DNA of 64,000 nt, taken from contig NZ_ACZO01000007.1 of the NCBI RefSeq assembly GCF_000176155.1, positions 744,001-808,000 of the forward strand. Reading direction: 5' to 3'. Below the pieces are notes generated by a model. That model saw only the letters and a list, made by a program, of their open reading frames with translations. It searched no databases and was not told where the DNA came from. Source of the stretch: Vibrio metschnikovii CIP 69.14 (GTDB taxonomy: Bacteria > Pseudomonadota > Gammaproteobacteria > Enterobacterales > Vibrionaceae). This document shows, in pieces, positions 1 through 7,646 of this stretch. Both the position numbers and the translations under genes were made by a program. The first letter of the stretch is position 1; every line of letters begins with the position of its first letter.

Positions 1-1
1 G

Positions 2-1744
2 GTTGATGCGGATTTTATTGATACTGATGAGTTCTATAAACGGCTTGAAGGTAAGCCCTTATTGCGTGGAGATTATCCTCAATTATCAGAGTTAAAAATA
101 CAGTTTGATCAAAAATTAGCTGACAAGATCAAAAGTACTGACCAAACGAAAACCGTTAATCAACTTCGTAAAGAGATTCTTGATACAGCCCGTCTCAAAG
201 CAAAACTTACTCCAGGATTATTCACTTTAACTGTGCCGACCGGAGGAGGAAAAACCCTTAGTTCTATGGCTTTTGCATTAGAGCACGCTCTGGCGCATAA
301 CATGCGTAGAGTAATTTATGTCATTCCGTTTACCAGTATTATTGAGCAGAATGCTCAAGTATTTCGTGACGCATTTGGCGAGCTGGGGGAGGCCTCTGTT
401 TTAGAGCATCACAGTAATTTTGATGATCGCAAAATAAAAGATAAAGAAGGTGCTGAAGAAACCCGTGACAAATTAAAACTAGCAATGGAAAACTGGGATA
501 TGCCAGTGGTTGTCACGACGGCAGTACAGTTTTTTGAGTCTTTGTTTGCTGACCGTCCCTCCCGTTGCCGCAAACTGCATAATATTTCTGGCAGTGTGAT
601 TATTCTGGACGAAGCACAAACTCTGCCGCTTAAATTTCTCCGCCCTGTGATGGCGGTAATCGATGAGTTGGCGCGCAACTATGGCTGTTCTATCGTACTC
701 TGCACCGCGACTCAACCAGCATTGTGTGAACCTGATTTTACTAACGGATTCACAAATGTGCGCGAGATTGCCCCTGAACCTAAGAGACTTTTTGACGAAC
801 TCAGTTTGGTGAGTGTCTCTCATTTGGGCGAACTTAGTGATGATGAGTTAGTCTCGCGTATTCAAGCGAATAATCAAATTCTTACGATAGTTAATAATCG
901 CCGCCATGCCCAATCGCTGTTCCGAACACTAAATACGCAGCAAACAGTAGGGGTGTTTCATTTAACAACCTTGATGTGTCCAGCGCACCGAACAGCAACT
1001 TTGGATGAGATTCGTAAGCGGTTAGACCCAAAAAAACCTCAGCCATGCCGAGTCATCTCGACATCGCTGATTGAAGCTGGGGTTGATGTTAGCTTTCCTT
1101 GTGTGATGCGTGCCGAAGCTGGCTTAGATTCAATTGCGCAAGCGGCAGGGCGCTGTAATCGTGAACGATTGTGGGGAAAAGAAGATAGCCACGTTTGGAT
1201 TTTTCGATCTCCGGATTGGCCCATCCCACCTGAATTAAAAGGGCTCTCGGCAGATATGCGAGCGGTGCTGCGAAAAGGCCATGACAATTTATTAGACCAA
1301 CTGGCTATCAAAGAGTATTTCTCGAATGTTTATTGGCGCAAAGGAGAAGAACTCGATCAGAAACAGCTTTTAAAAGCCTGTCGAATTGGTGCTTCGAAGT
1401 TAGATTTCCCATTTCAGAGCATTGCCAGTGTTTTCAGAATGATTGACAGCTTTATGTGCCCGGTTTTAATCCCTTATAACGATGAAGCACGCAAGCTATT
1501 GAACGAACTTGAAAGCACGGATGATGTGAGTTGTGTTTTAAGAAAGCTACAGCCTTATATAGTACAAATCCCACAAAATGGTTTTGACAGCTTGCGATTG
1601 GCAAAAGTGATTCAAACAGTTGCACCGTATCGGTTTGAAGAACAGTTTTGGGAGTTAGTGAACATGGACATATATCATCCAAAATCTGGACTCAGTTGGT
1701 CTGATCCTAATTTTATCAAGGCTGAAAACTTAGTTTTTTGTTAA
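2..1744 (+). CDS. cas3: Cas3 nuclease-helicase, type I-C (5' end outside window)
   Basis: C-terminal 580 codons of Cas3, which is recruited by target-bound Cascade to nick and unwind DNA. The frame is open from the first bases and reads DADFIDTDEF, the end of the HD nuclease domain; the HD catalytic residues lie upstream of the window. The SF2 helicase follows: Walker A PTGGGKT (near nt 236-256), DEAQ box (608-619), TATQP motif III (near 703) and motif VI QAAGRCNRE (near 1135-1162). The TTG at 62 is not the start. Compared with typical I-C Cas3, roughly 170-200 residues are missing on the left. It is the first gene of the I-C operon, and about 360 nt separate it from cas5c, an unusually long gap in this operon. 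Confidence 0.95.
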   Translation, partial: VDADFIDTDEFYKRLEGKPLLRGDYPQLSELKIQFDQKLADKIKSTDQTKTVNQLRKEILDTARLKAKLTPGLFTLTVPTGGGKTLSSMAFALEHALAHNMRRVIYVIPFTSIIEQNAQVFRDAFGELGEASVLEHHSNFDDRKIKDKEGAEETRDKLKLAMENWDMPVVVTTAVQFFESLFADRPSRCRKLHNISGSVIILDEAQTLPLKFLRPVMAVIDELARNYGCSIVLCTATQPALCEPDFTNGFTNVREIAPEPKRLFDELSLVSVSHLGELSDDELVSRIQANNQILTIVNNRRHAQSLFRTLNTQQTVGVFHLTTLMCPAHRTATLDEIRKRLDPKKPQPCRVISTSLIEAGVDVSFPCVMRAEAGLDSIAQAAGRCNRERLWGKEDSHVWIFRSPDWPIPPELKGLSADMRAVLRKGHDNLLDQLAIKEYFSNVYWRKGEELDQKQLLKACRIGASKLDFPFQSIASVFRMIDSFMCPVLIPYNDEARKLLNELESTDDVSCVLRKLQPYIVQIPQNGFDSLRLAKVIQTVAPYRFEEQFWELVNMDIYHPKSGLSWSDPNFIKAENLVFC

Positions 1745-1770
1745 TACTAAAAACACAAAGAAGTCATTTT

Positions 1771-1799
1771 TTGACAGGTGCTTGTCTGCGTACTATTTT
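1771..1799 (+). promoter_or_regulatory. Candidate sigma70 promoter between cas3 and cas5c
   Basis: TTGACA at 1771-1776 (perfect -35), 17-nt spacer, TATTTT at 1794-1799 (-10, 4 of 6). It would drive the small membrane ORF at 1827 and the downstream cas5c-cas8c-cas7c genes independently of the cas3 promoter. Bases 1782-1788 between the two boxes match the first part of the relic CRISPR spacer at 2019-2025. Predicted from sequence only. Confidence 0.55.
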
Positions 1800-1826
1800 C
1801 TTTAAGGTACGTTGAGGAGAGTTAAA

Positions 1827-1976
1827 GTGAATAGTCGATGGTCGATCTATGTTAAGAAAGATGAAAACAATAAACTAGTTTTCAAATTTGGGGGACAGTT
1901 TTCTTTTTCGGTCAAAGTCATTGTCTGGAGCCTAAGCATCGTATTGATGGCCTTGACTGGTCATTTTCTCTTCTAA
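1827..1976 (+). CDS. 49-residue single-pass membrane protein inside the cas operon
   Basis: A small ORF with a GTG start preceded by a GAGGAG ribosome site at good spacing and ending in TAA at 1974-1976. The N-terminal half is polar and basic (NSRWSIYVKKDENNK, then VFKFGG). The C-terminal half is one hydrophobic helix (VKVIVWSLSIVLMALTG) ending HFLF. I recognise no family. It lies directly after the candidate promoter at 1771-1799 and before the relic mini-array, between cas3 and cas5c, where I-C operons normally have no gene. It might be a membrane-acting accessory or toxin-like peptide coupled to the CRISPR locus, or a chance ORF; the Shine-Dalgarno match and the clear transmembrane segment favour a real gene. 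Confidence 0.55.
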   Translation: MNSRWSIYVKKDENNKLVFKFGGQFSFSVKVIVWSLSIVLMALTGHFLF

Positions 1977-1985
1977 AAGACTGGT

Positions 1986-2072
1986 GTCGCGCCTGTTGTT
2001 GGTGCGTGGATTGAAACTTTGTCTGTTTTGTATTGGAGATGTCGCCTCTCCCGCAGAGGCGTGGATTAATTT
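1986..2072 (+). CRISPR. Degenerate two-repeat mini-array between cas3 and cas5c (CreA/CreR-like candidate)
   Basis: Two diverged copies of the 32-nt I-C repeat flank a short 23-nt spacer (2018-2040). Copy 1 (1986-2017) keeps GTCGCG and the whole 3' handle GTGCGTGGATTGAAAC but has a different loop. Copy 2 (2041-2072) keeps GTCGC and TCTCCCGCAG, and its stem changes are compensatory (CGCCTCT pairs with AGAGGCG), so it still folds; its 3' handle is lost after GTGGATT. It has the same orientation as the main array. It could be a dead array remnant. It could also be a CreA/CreR-type guide, a known class of degenerate mini-CRISPR inside cas operons that directs Cascade to repress a nearby promoter. 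Confidence 0.7.
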
Positions 2073-2103
2073 ATGAATTAAGAGAAGCCAAAAGGAGAGC
2101 ATT

Positions 2104-2781
2104 ATGGCTTACGGCATCAAGCTGCATGTTTGGGGTGAATATGCGTGCTTTACTCGACCGGAAATGAAGGTGGAACGCGTTTCTTACGACGTTATCACCC
2201 CATCGGCTGCAAGGGGGATTTTGGAAGCTATTCACTGGAAACCGGCCATTATTTGGGTAATCGACCGTATTCATGTATTAAAACCCGTGCGTTTTGAGTC
2301 TATTCGGCGCAATGAATTAGGTAATTGCAAAGTGTCCAGTGCCAAAGTCAGTGGTGCAATGAAACGCAAAAGTACCCAAGATTTAAGTTTCCTGATTGAT
2401 GATGGTGATAATCGTCAACAGAGGGCAACAACCTTGCTTCGTGATGTGAGTTACGTTATTGAAGCGCATTTTGAGTTGAGTGACAAAGCAGGCACAGAGG
2501 ATTCCATCGGAAAGCATCTCGACATTTTTAACCGTCGTGCTCGCAGGGGACAGTATTTTCATCAGCCTTGTTTAGGAAACCGTGAATTCCCTGCGTATTT
2601 TTCTCTAATTGAGCATGAATGGGATTTTCCTAAATCAGAATTGGCAACCGCCAGTAAAGATCTCGGCTGGATGCTGCATGATATTGATTTTGCGAACGGC
2701 GCTGAGCCTAGATTTTTTCGAGCAGAATTAAAGGATGGGATGATAGATGTGCCTCCTTTTCGATCTTCGAAGGTGGTGTAA
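2104..2781 (+). CDS. cas5c: Cas5c (Cas5d), crRNA-processing Cascade subunit
   Basis: In type I-C systems, which lack Cas6, Cas5c both cuts the pre-crRNA at the base of the repeat hairpin and caps the 5' handle in Cascade. The 225-residue protein has the family N-terminus (LHVWGEYACFTRPEMKVERVSY, RAMP fold), the TPSAARGILEAI helix, and the conserved RRARRGQYFHQPCLGNREFP segment. The ATG at 2104 follows AAAGGAG. Its TAA overlaps the cas8c ATG (TAATG), indicating translational coupling. The length is normal. It would process both the main array and, if transcribed, the relic mini-array immediately upstream. Confidence 0.95.
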   Translation: MAYGIKLHVWGEYACFTRPEMKVERVSYDVITPSAARGILEAIHWKPAIIWVIDRIHVLKPVRFESIRRNELGNCKVSSAKVSGAMKRKSTQDLSFLIDDGDNRQQRATTLLRDVSYVIEAHFELSDKAGTEDSIGKHLDIFNRRARRGQYFHQPCLGNREFPAYFSLIEHEWDFPKSELATASKDLGWMLHDIDFANGAEPRFFRAELKDGMIDVPPFRSSKVV

Positions 2782-4580
2782 TGATTTTATCAGCCTTAAA
2801 TCAATACTACGATCGCCTTAATAGCGGTAACCAAAGCAAGGTTCCTACATTTGGCTTTAGCGAAGAAAAAATAAGCTATGTTCTAGTACTTTCAGAACAA
2901 GGGGAGTTGGTCGATATAGTTCCTAACTTAACGGATGAAAAAAAACCAAAACCGAAATTAATGAATGTCCCTCGTCCTGAGAAAAGAACGTCAGGAATAA
3001 AACCAAACTTTCTATGGGACAAAACAGCTTATGTCTTAGGCATTTCTTTGCCTAAGGGCAAAAAAAACGAGGCAATTTTTGACTTTAGCCTACCCACATT
3101 CGAAGCCTTTCGAGAATGGCATTTATCTCTGCTAGAGCACTCTGAAGATAAGGGATTAAAAGCATTAGCGATATTCTTACAAAATTGGCAGCCGGAGAAC
3201 TTTGGAAACTCTATTCTTACTCAAGATGTTTTGGACGCTAATATCGTTTTCCAATTGGATGGAATGCGTCAATACATCCACGAATCAGATGAAGCAAAAA
3301 CTATTTGGGGTAGTTTGCTGCAATCGGATGATGTCAAGCAAGCCACATGCTTAATTACAGGTAAGAAAGCGCCTATCTCCAGATTACACCCTGCTATTAA
3401 AGGCGTTGCAGGTGGGCAAAGCTCTGGTGTTTCCATTGTCTCTTTTAATAAAGAATCGTTTGAATCTTTTGGTAAAGGGCAAGGGGACAATGCTCCTGTA
3501 TCTGAACAAGCAGCCTTTGCTTACACAACGGCATTAAATTACTTGCTACGTCGAGAGAATGATCAGGTCGTCAATTTAGGCGACACCATTGTGGTGTTTT
3601 GGGCATTGGCAGAGAGTGAGCACAAGGCCAAGAGTGCTGAAGCATTTTTTTTAAGGGGCTTTAACCCACCAATGCCAAGCGATGACAGCGAAGTGGCGGC
3701 GCTTGGAGCTGAATTAGAAAAGCTGGTAAAAGGGCGACCATTGCCAGAAATATCACCGGATCTAGATCCCAATACGCAATTCTTCATCTTAGGTTTGGCA
3801 CCTAATGCTGCCCGTCTTTCTATCCGCTTTTGGCTACAAACCGACCTTGGGCATATTCAGCAGAGATTTGCGGAACACTTTCAAGATTTGGCTTTAAATC
3901 GACAGCCTTGGAAAACAGCGCCGTCAGTGTGGCGTTTATTGCTGCAATTGGCACCTCATCGAGATGGGCAAAAGCCAAAGATTGATGATGCTCCAGCTCA
4001 TTTAGCTGGTGAATTGATGCGCGCTATTTTAACCGGACAGCGTTACCCAAGAGCGATATTGGCTCAATTGCTAGCACGGTTCAGGGCTGATGGCGATATT
4101 AGTGAGTTGCGGGTTGCGATGGTGAAAGCGGTATTGCAAAGAGAACTCAGATTACTTGGAAAAGAGGAGATTTCTATGAGCTTAGATGAGTCAAATACTA
4201 ACCCCGCGTATTTGTTGGGAAGGCTATTTGCAGTGTTGGAAAGCATTCAACGAAACGCTTTGGGTGACAAAGTCAATGCGACAATTACAGACAAGTATTA
4301 TGCCTCAGCATCGACTGTGCCTTACTCAATTTACCCAAGGCTATTATCCGGTAGCAAACACCACCTGTCGAAATTACGCAAGGAAAAACCTGGTCTAGCC
4401 GTTACGTTAGAAAAAGAGCTTGGCAACATTATGGGGATGCTATCAACAGAATTTCCACGGCATTTTTCAATTGAGCACCAAGGCCGCTTTTCGATTGGCT
4501 ATTACCATCAAAAAAATGCACGCTTTTCTCAATCCGAACAAATAAAAACCGATGAATCAATGACAGAAGGGAATGACTAA
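2781..4580 (+). CDS. cas8c: Cas8c (Csd1), large Cascade subunit
   Basis: 599 residues, the usual size for the I-C large subunit that reads the PAM and recruits Cas3. Recognisable Csd1 features are the N-terminus [13 protein letters not shown], the [19 protein letters not shown] segment near residues 190-210 and the [20 protein letters not shown] segment after it, followed by [20 protein letters not shown]. Many I-C large subunits also make a small Cas11c subunit from an internal start near the 3' end; I did not identify a clear one here. The start overlaps the cas5c stop by one base and the stop overlaps the cas7c ATG by one base (TAATG), so the three genes are tightly coupled. Confidence 0.95.
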   Translation: MILSALNQYYDRLNSGNQSKVPTFGFSEEKISYVLVLSEQGELVDIVPNLTDEKKPKPKLMNVPRPEKRTSGIKPNFLWDKTAYVLGISLPKGKKNEAIFDFSLPTFEAFREWHLSLLEHSEDKGLKALAIFLQNWQPENFGNSILTQDVLDANIVFQLDGMRQYIHESDEAKTIWGSLLQSDDVKQATCLITGKKAPISRLHPAIKGVAGGQSSGVSIVSFNKESFESFGKGQGDNAPVSEQAAFAYTTALNYLLRRENDQVVNLGDTIVVFWALAESEHKAKSAEAFFLRGFNPPMPSDDSEVAALGAELEKLVKGRPLPEISPDLDPNTQFFILGLAPNAARLSIRFWLQTDLGHIQQRFAEHFQDLALNRQPWKTAPSVWRLLLQLAPHRDGQKPKIDDAPAHLAGELMRAILTGQRYPRAILAQLLARFRADGDISELRVAMVKAVLQRELRLLGKEEISMSLDESNTNPAYLLGRLFAVLESIQRNALGDKVNATITDKYYASASTVPYSIYPRLLSGSKHHLSKLRKEKPGLAVTLEKELGNIMGMLSTEFPRHFSIEHQGRFSIGYYHQKNARFSQSEQIKTDESMTEGND

Positions 4581-5449
4581 TGACCATCCAAAACCGCTGT
4601 GAATTTGTTTACTTTTTTGATGTAACAAATGGTAACCCGAATGGAGATCCTGATGCGGGGAATATGCCGCGTCTTGATCCTGAATCGAGTAAAGGTTTAG
4701 TGACCGATGTAAGCCTTAAACGCAAGATAAGAAACTATATTCAGCTCACTGAAGAAAACTCACCAGGTTATGACATTTACGTGCAGGAAAAGAGTGTTTT
4801 AAATCAACAAAATCAAAAAGCGTATGATGCGCTGGAAATTAAACCTGAGTCAAAAAAATTGCCCAAAGATCAAGCTAAGGCAAAAGAACTAACGGCTTGG
4901 ATGTGTGCTAACTTCTTTGATGTCCGTGCCTTTGGCGCGGTAATGACCACGGAAGTGAACTCTGGTCAAGTTCGCGGGCCATTACAGTTGGCGTTTGCTA
5001 AGTCCATCGATCCGATTATTCCACTGGAAATCTCAATTACACGTATGGCTGTCACCAACGAGAAGGATTTGGAAAAAGAACGTACTATGGGTCGAAAGCA
5101 CATCGTTCCATATGGACTTTATCGTGTACATGGCTTTGTTTCCGCTAAATTAGCTGAGAAAACGGGCTTCTCTGAAGGAGATTTAGAGAAAGTGTGGAAA
5201 GCTTTGGAAATGATGTTTGAGCATGATCACTCCGCAGCCAGAGGAGAAATGGTCGGACGTAGTTTAATTGTGTTTAAGCATGAAAACGCTTTAGGTAATG
5301 CCCCTGCACATAAATTGTTTGAACGCGTTACAGTTGAAAGACTCAATGGCGAAGAAGGCACGCCTGCCGCTGCATTTTCTGATTACAAAATCAATTTTAA
5401 TGCAGAGGGATTGGATGCTTTGGGCGTTGAAGCCAAACAATATTTCTAG
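4580..5449 (+). CDS. cas7c: Cas7c (Csd2), Cascade backbone subunit
   Basis: 289 residues of the Cas7/Csd2 family that polymerises along the crRNA spacer. It carries the typical opening [20 protein letters not shown], then [12 protein letters not shown], the thumb segment DVRAFGAVM, and [17 protein letters not shown]. The start ATG overlaps the cas8c stop codon. Length and motifs are normal with no interruption. It ends at 5449, about 65 nt before cas4; this is the only sizeable gap among the distal cas genes. Confidence 0.95.
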   Translation: MTIQNRCEFVYFFDVTNGNPNGDPDAGNMPRLDPESSKGLVTDVSLKRKIRNYIQLTEENSPGYDIYVQEKSVLNQQNQKAYDALEIKPESKKLPKDQAKAKELTAWMCANFFDVRAFGAVMTTEVNSGQVRGPLQLAFAKSIDPIIPLEISITRMAVTNEKDLEKERTMGRKHIVPYGLYRVHGFVSAKLAEKTGFSEGDLEKVWKALEMMFEHDHSAARGEMVGRSLIVFKHENALGNAPAHKLFERVTVERLNGEEGTPAAAFSDYKINFNAEGLDALGVEAKQYF

Positions 5450-5513
5450 GTGGTTAATCAGAGAGTAAGGTCTATGAATCATGGATTTTACTCTTATCTG
5501 GAGTGTTCATTTC

Positions 5514-6137
5514 ATGGAAGAGCAGCGGCTAATCAACATCTCCGCTCTACAACACTTTGCTTTTTGTCAGCGCCAATGTGCGCTGATCCACTTAGAGCAA
5601 GTGTAGCAAGAAAACTACCTAACGGCACACGGGCGGCAGTTACATGAGCGCGTTGATAACGGCGAGCCAGAAACCCGTAAAGGGGTGCGTTTTGAACGTG
5701 GCGTAGTGGTGACTGCGCCACAATTAGGCGTAACAGGCAAATTAGACTTATTAGAGCACCATAAACTCAGCAACCAATTTGTTCCCGTTGAATATAAACG
5801 AGGGAAGCCAAAAGCCAGCGATATCGACAAAGTACAGCTGTGCGCGCAAGCTTTATGTATCGAAGAAATGCTATCCGTTGAAGTCAAAAATGGTGCACTT
5901 TGGTATTGGCAAACACGCAAACGCATTGAAGTTGAGTTCGATAACCCACTGCGAACGAAAACTAACGCCTTGATTACCCAAGTGCAACAGCTGTTTGCAA
6001 ACGGAAAAACACCTCCGCCAACCAAAGGTAAACACTGTAAGGCATGTTCTTTAATTGAGATCTGTCAGCCAGATTTAACCAATAAAGATGGTTCAAGCGG
6101 TTACGTAGCCGGATTGTTTAACACGGAGGCGGAATGA
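5514..6137 (+). pseudogene. cas4: cas4 interrupted by an in-frame amber codon
   Basis: Cas4 trims and orients prespacers for PAM-correct integration. From ATG 5514 (GGAG 10 nt upstream) the frame reads MEEQRLINISALQHFAFCQR, then QCALIHLEQV, then TAG at 5604-5606, then QENYLTAHGRQLHERVDNGE and on to the TGA at 6135-6137. Family members have Trp at this place (LEQVWQ), so one TGG-to-TAG change splits an otherwise intact 207-residue protein. The RecB-like core (GKLDLLE, EYKRGKP, QLCAQALCIEEM) and C-terminal Cys cluster (CKACSLIEIC) survive. A restart at GTG 5685 would lack the N-terminal Fe-S cysteine and about 57 residues. An upstream in-frame ATG at 5481 also exists. Sequencing error or amber suppression are alternatives. 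Confidence 0.88.
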
Positions 6138-7165
6138 AAAAACTGCAAAACTCACTTTATATCACTAAAGATGGCGTCTATTTACATAAGCAACGCGAAA
6201 CCTTACTAATTGAACAGAAAGTGGATGGAGAAAAGCAAAAACTGATGCAGCTTCCTATTCATTCTATTGGTAGCATATTTTGTTTTGGTAATATTATGGT
6301 TTCGCCGCAGTTACTTGGCTTTTGTGGTGAAAATGGTACACATCTCGCTTTTTTTGATATGCATGGTCGTTTTCTCGCCAATGTGGTTGGCAAACAAACG
6401 GGCAACGTATTATTGCGTAGGCAGCAGTTTAGCGTTCAGGAGCAGGCTGCAAACGAACTTGCCAAGCACATTGTCGCCGCAAAAATACGTTCATCTCGTA
6501 TGTTGCTTTTACGCTTTAGGCGCAATCACAATAGTACGCCACAGTTAGAAAAAGCCATTGATCGTTTAAAACAAATTATTGAGCAACTCAAAGGAGTGAC
6601 TGTCTACGATACCATTTTAGGGCTAGAGGGAGAGGCCGCATCACATTACTTTTCTGCTTTCGCTGACATGTTTAAAGGCAACGAAAGTAAACAATTATTT
6701 GCTAAGCGCACTCGAAGGCCGCCTAAAGATCCCGTTAATGCGGTTATTTCACTGCTTTATTCTGTATTAGGGCAAGAGATCAGTGGGGCATTACAAGGAG
6801 TTGGATTAGATCCTCAGGTCGGTTTTTTACACAAGGAGCGTCCGGGCAGAAATAGCCTCGCCCTCGATCTTTTAGAAGAGTTTAGAGCTTATGTTGTCGA
6901 TAGTATTGCCTTAAAACTCTTTAATAATAAAAGCCTCACCACGAAAGACTTTGAGACAGATTGTCTTGGTGGAGTCAGCATAAAAGACGACGCGCGTAAA
7001 CTGGTTTTTCAGGCGTACCAAGCTAAAAAACAAGAAGAAGTCATACACCCTTTTTTGCAAGAAAAGGTGCAAATTGGTTTATTACCGCATGTCCAAGCTA
7101 TGTTATTAGCCCGGCATTTACGTGGTGACTTAGCCTATTATCCGCCATTTGTGATCAAAAAATAA
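6134..7165 (+). CDS. cas1: Cas1 integrase
   Basis: 343 residues, normal for I-C Cas1, which with Cas2 inserts new spacers at the leader end of the array. The metal ligands are visible: Glu in LGLEGEAASHYF, His in VGFLHKERPGRNSL and Asp/Glu in ALDLLEEFRAYVVD. The N-terminal beta domain begins NSLYITKDGVYLHKQRETLL. The ATG overlaps the cas4 TGA by four bases, so its translation probably depended on ribosomes finishing cas4; the amber codon upstream in cas4 could therefore also reduce Cas1 synthesis by polarity. Confidence 0.96.
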   Translation: MKKLQNSLYITKDGVYLHKQRETLLIEQKVDGEKQKLMQLPIHSIGSIFCFGNIMVSPQLLGFCGENGTHLAFFDMHGRFLANVVGKQTGNVLLRRQQFSVQEQAANELAKHIVAAKIRSSRMLLLRFRRNHNSTPQLEKAIDRLKQIIEQLKGVTVYDTILGLEGEAASHYFSAFADMFKGNESKQLFAKRTRRPPKDPVNAVISLLYSVLGQEISGALQGVGLDPQVGFLHKERPGRNSLALDLLEEFRAYVVDSIALKLFNNKSLTTKDFETDCLGGVSIKDDARKLVFQAYQAKKQEEVIHPFLQEKVQIGLLPHVQAMLLARHLRGDLAYYPPFVIKK

Positions 7166-7177
7166 GGAGAGTACGCC

Positions 7178-7471
7178 ATGATGGTATTGGTCACCTACGA
7201 TGTATCTTTTGCTAGTGAAGATGGACAAAAACGTCTCAGGCAATTAGCAAAAGTCTGCTTAGACTATGGTATGAGAGTGCAATATTCAGTGTTTGAATGT
7301 GAAATAGACTCAACACAATGGTTAGAATTTAAAGATAAACTTTTATCTATTTATGATCCTGAAGTCGACAGTTTGCGTTTTTATAAGCTCGGTAAAAACT
7401 GGCAAAACAAAGTAGAGCACCATGGCGCGAAAGAAGCGATAGATATATTTAGAGATACCCTAATTTTATAA
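7178..7471 (+). CDS. cas2: Cas2
   Basis: 97 residues with the ferredoxin-like Cas2 fold: LVTYDVSF near the N-terminus holds the conserved Asp, followed by [26 protein letters not shown]. It forms the dimer that bridges two Cas1 dimers in the adaptation complex. It follows cas1 by 12 nt with an AAGGAG site. Its TAA (7469-7471) is the left edge of the leader, which separates it from the first repeat by about 175 bp. Confidence 0.96.
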   Translation: MMVLVTYDVSFASEDGQKRLRQLAKVCLDYGMRVQYSVFECEIDSTQWLEFKDKLLSIYDPEVDSLRFYKLGKNWQNKVEHHGAKEAIDIFRDTLIL

Positions 7472-7646
7472 TCGCTAGGTTGGAGTGCTCACTAAAACAT
7501 TGGGGAGCTAGCGATTGCATAAGTTCTTTAAAAATATAGAAAATGTTTATTTTTATAGCTTTACACAAAATAGTTTTCTTCTACCGCGTAAAGTTAGCGG
7601 CAAACCATAATATATGCTAGTTTACACGTGCCTTTCACAATAGGCA
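7472..7646 (+). promoter_or_regulatory. CRISPR leader of the I-C array
   Basis: About 175 bp of AT-rich sequence between the cas2 stop and repeat 1, where the array promoter and the Cas1-Cas2 recognition element should be. A 9-bp inverted repeat, AATCGCTAG (7470-7478) and CTAGCGATT (7507-7515), encloses a 28-nt loop at its start and could be a weak terminator for the cas mRNA or a leader structure. No clear promoter boxes can be assigned with certainty. Confidence 0.7.

Noticed and set aside
1778..1788. Perfect targeting of the internal promoter by the relic spacer
   Set aside because: Only a partial match (12 of 17 bases) and no TTC PAM; kept as a candidate for regulation, not as self-targeting cleavage.
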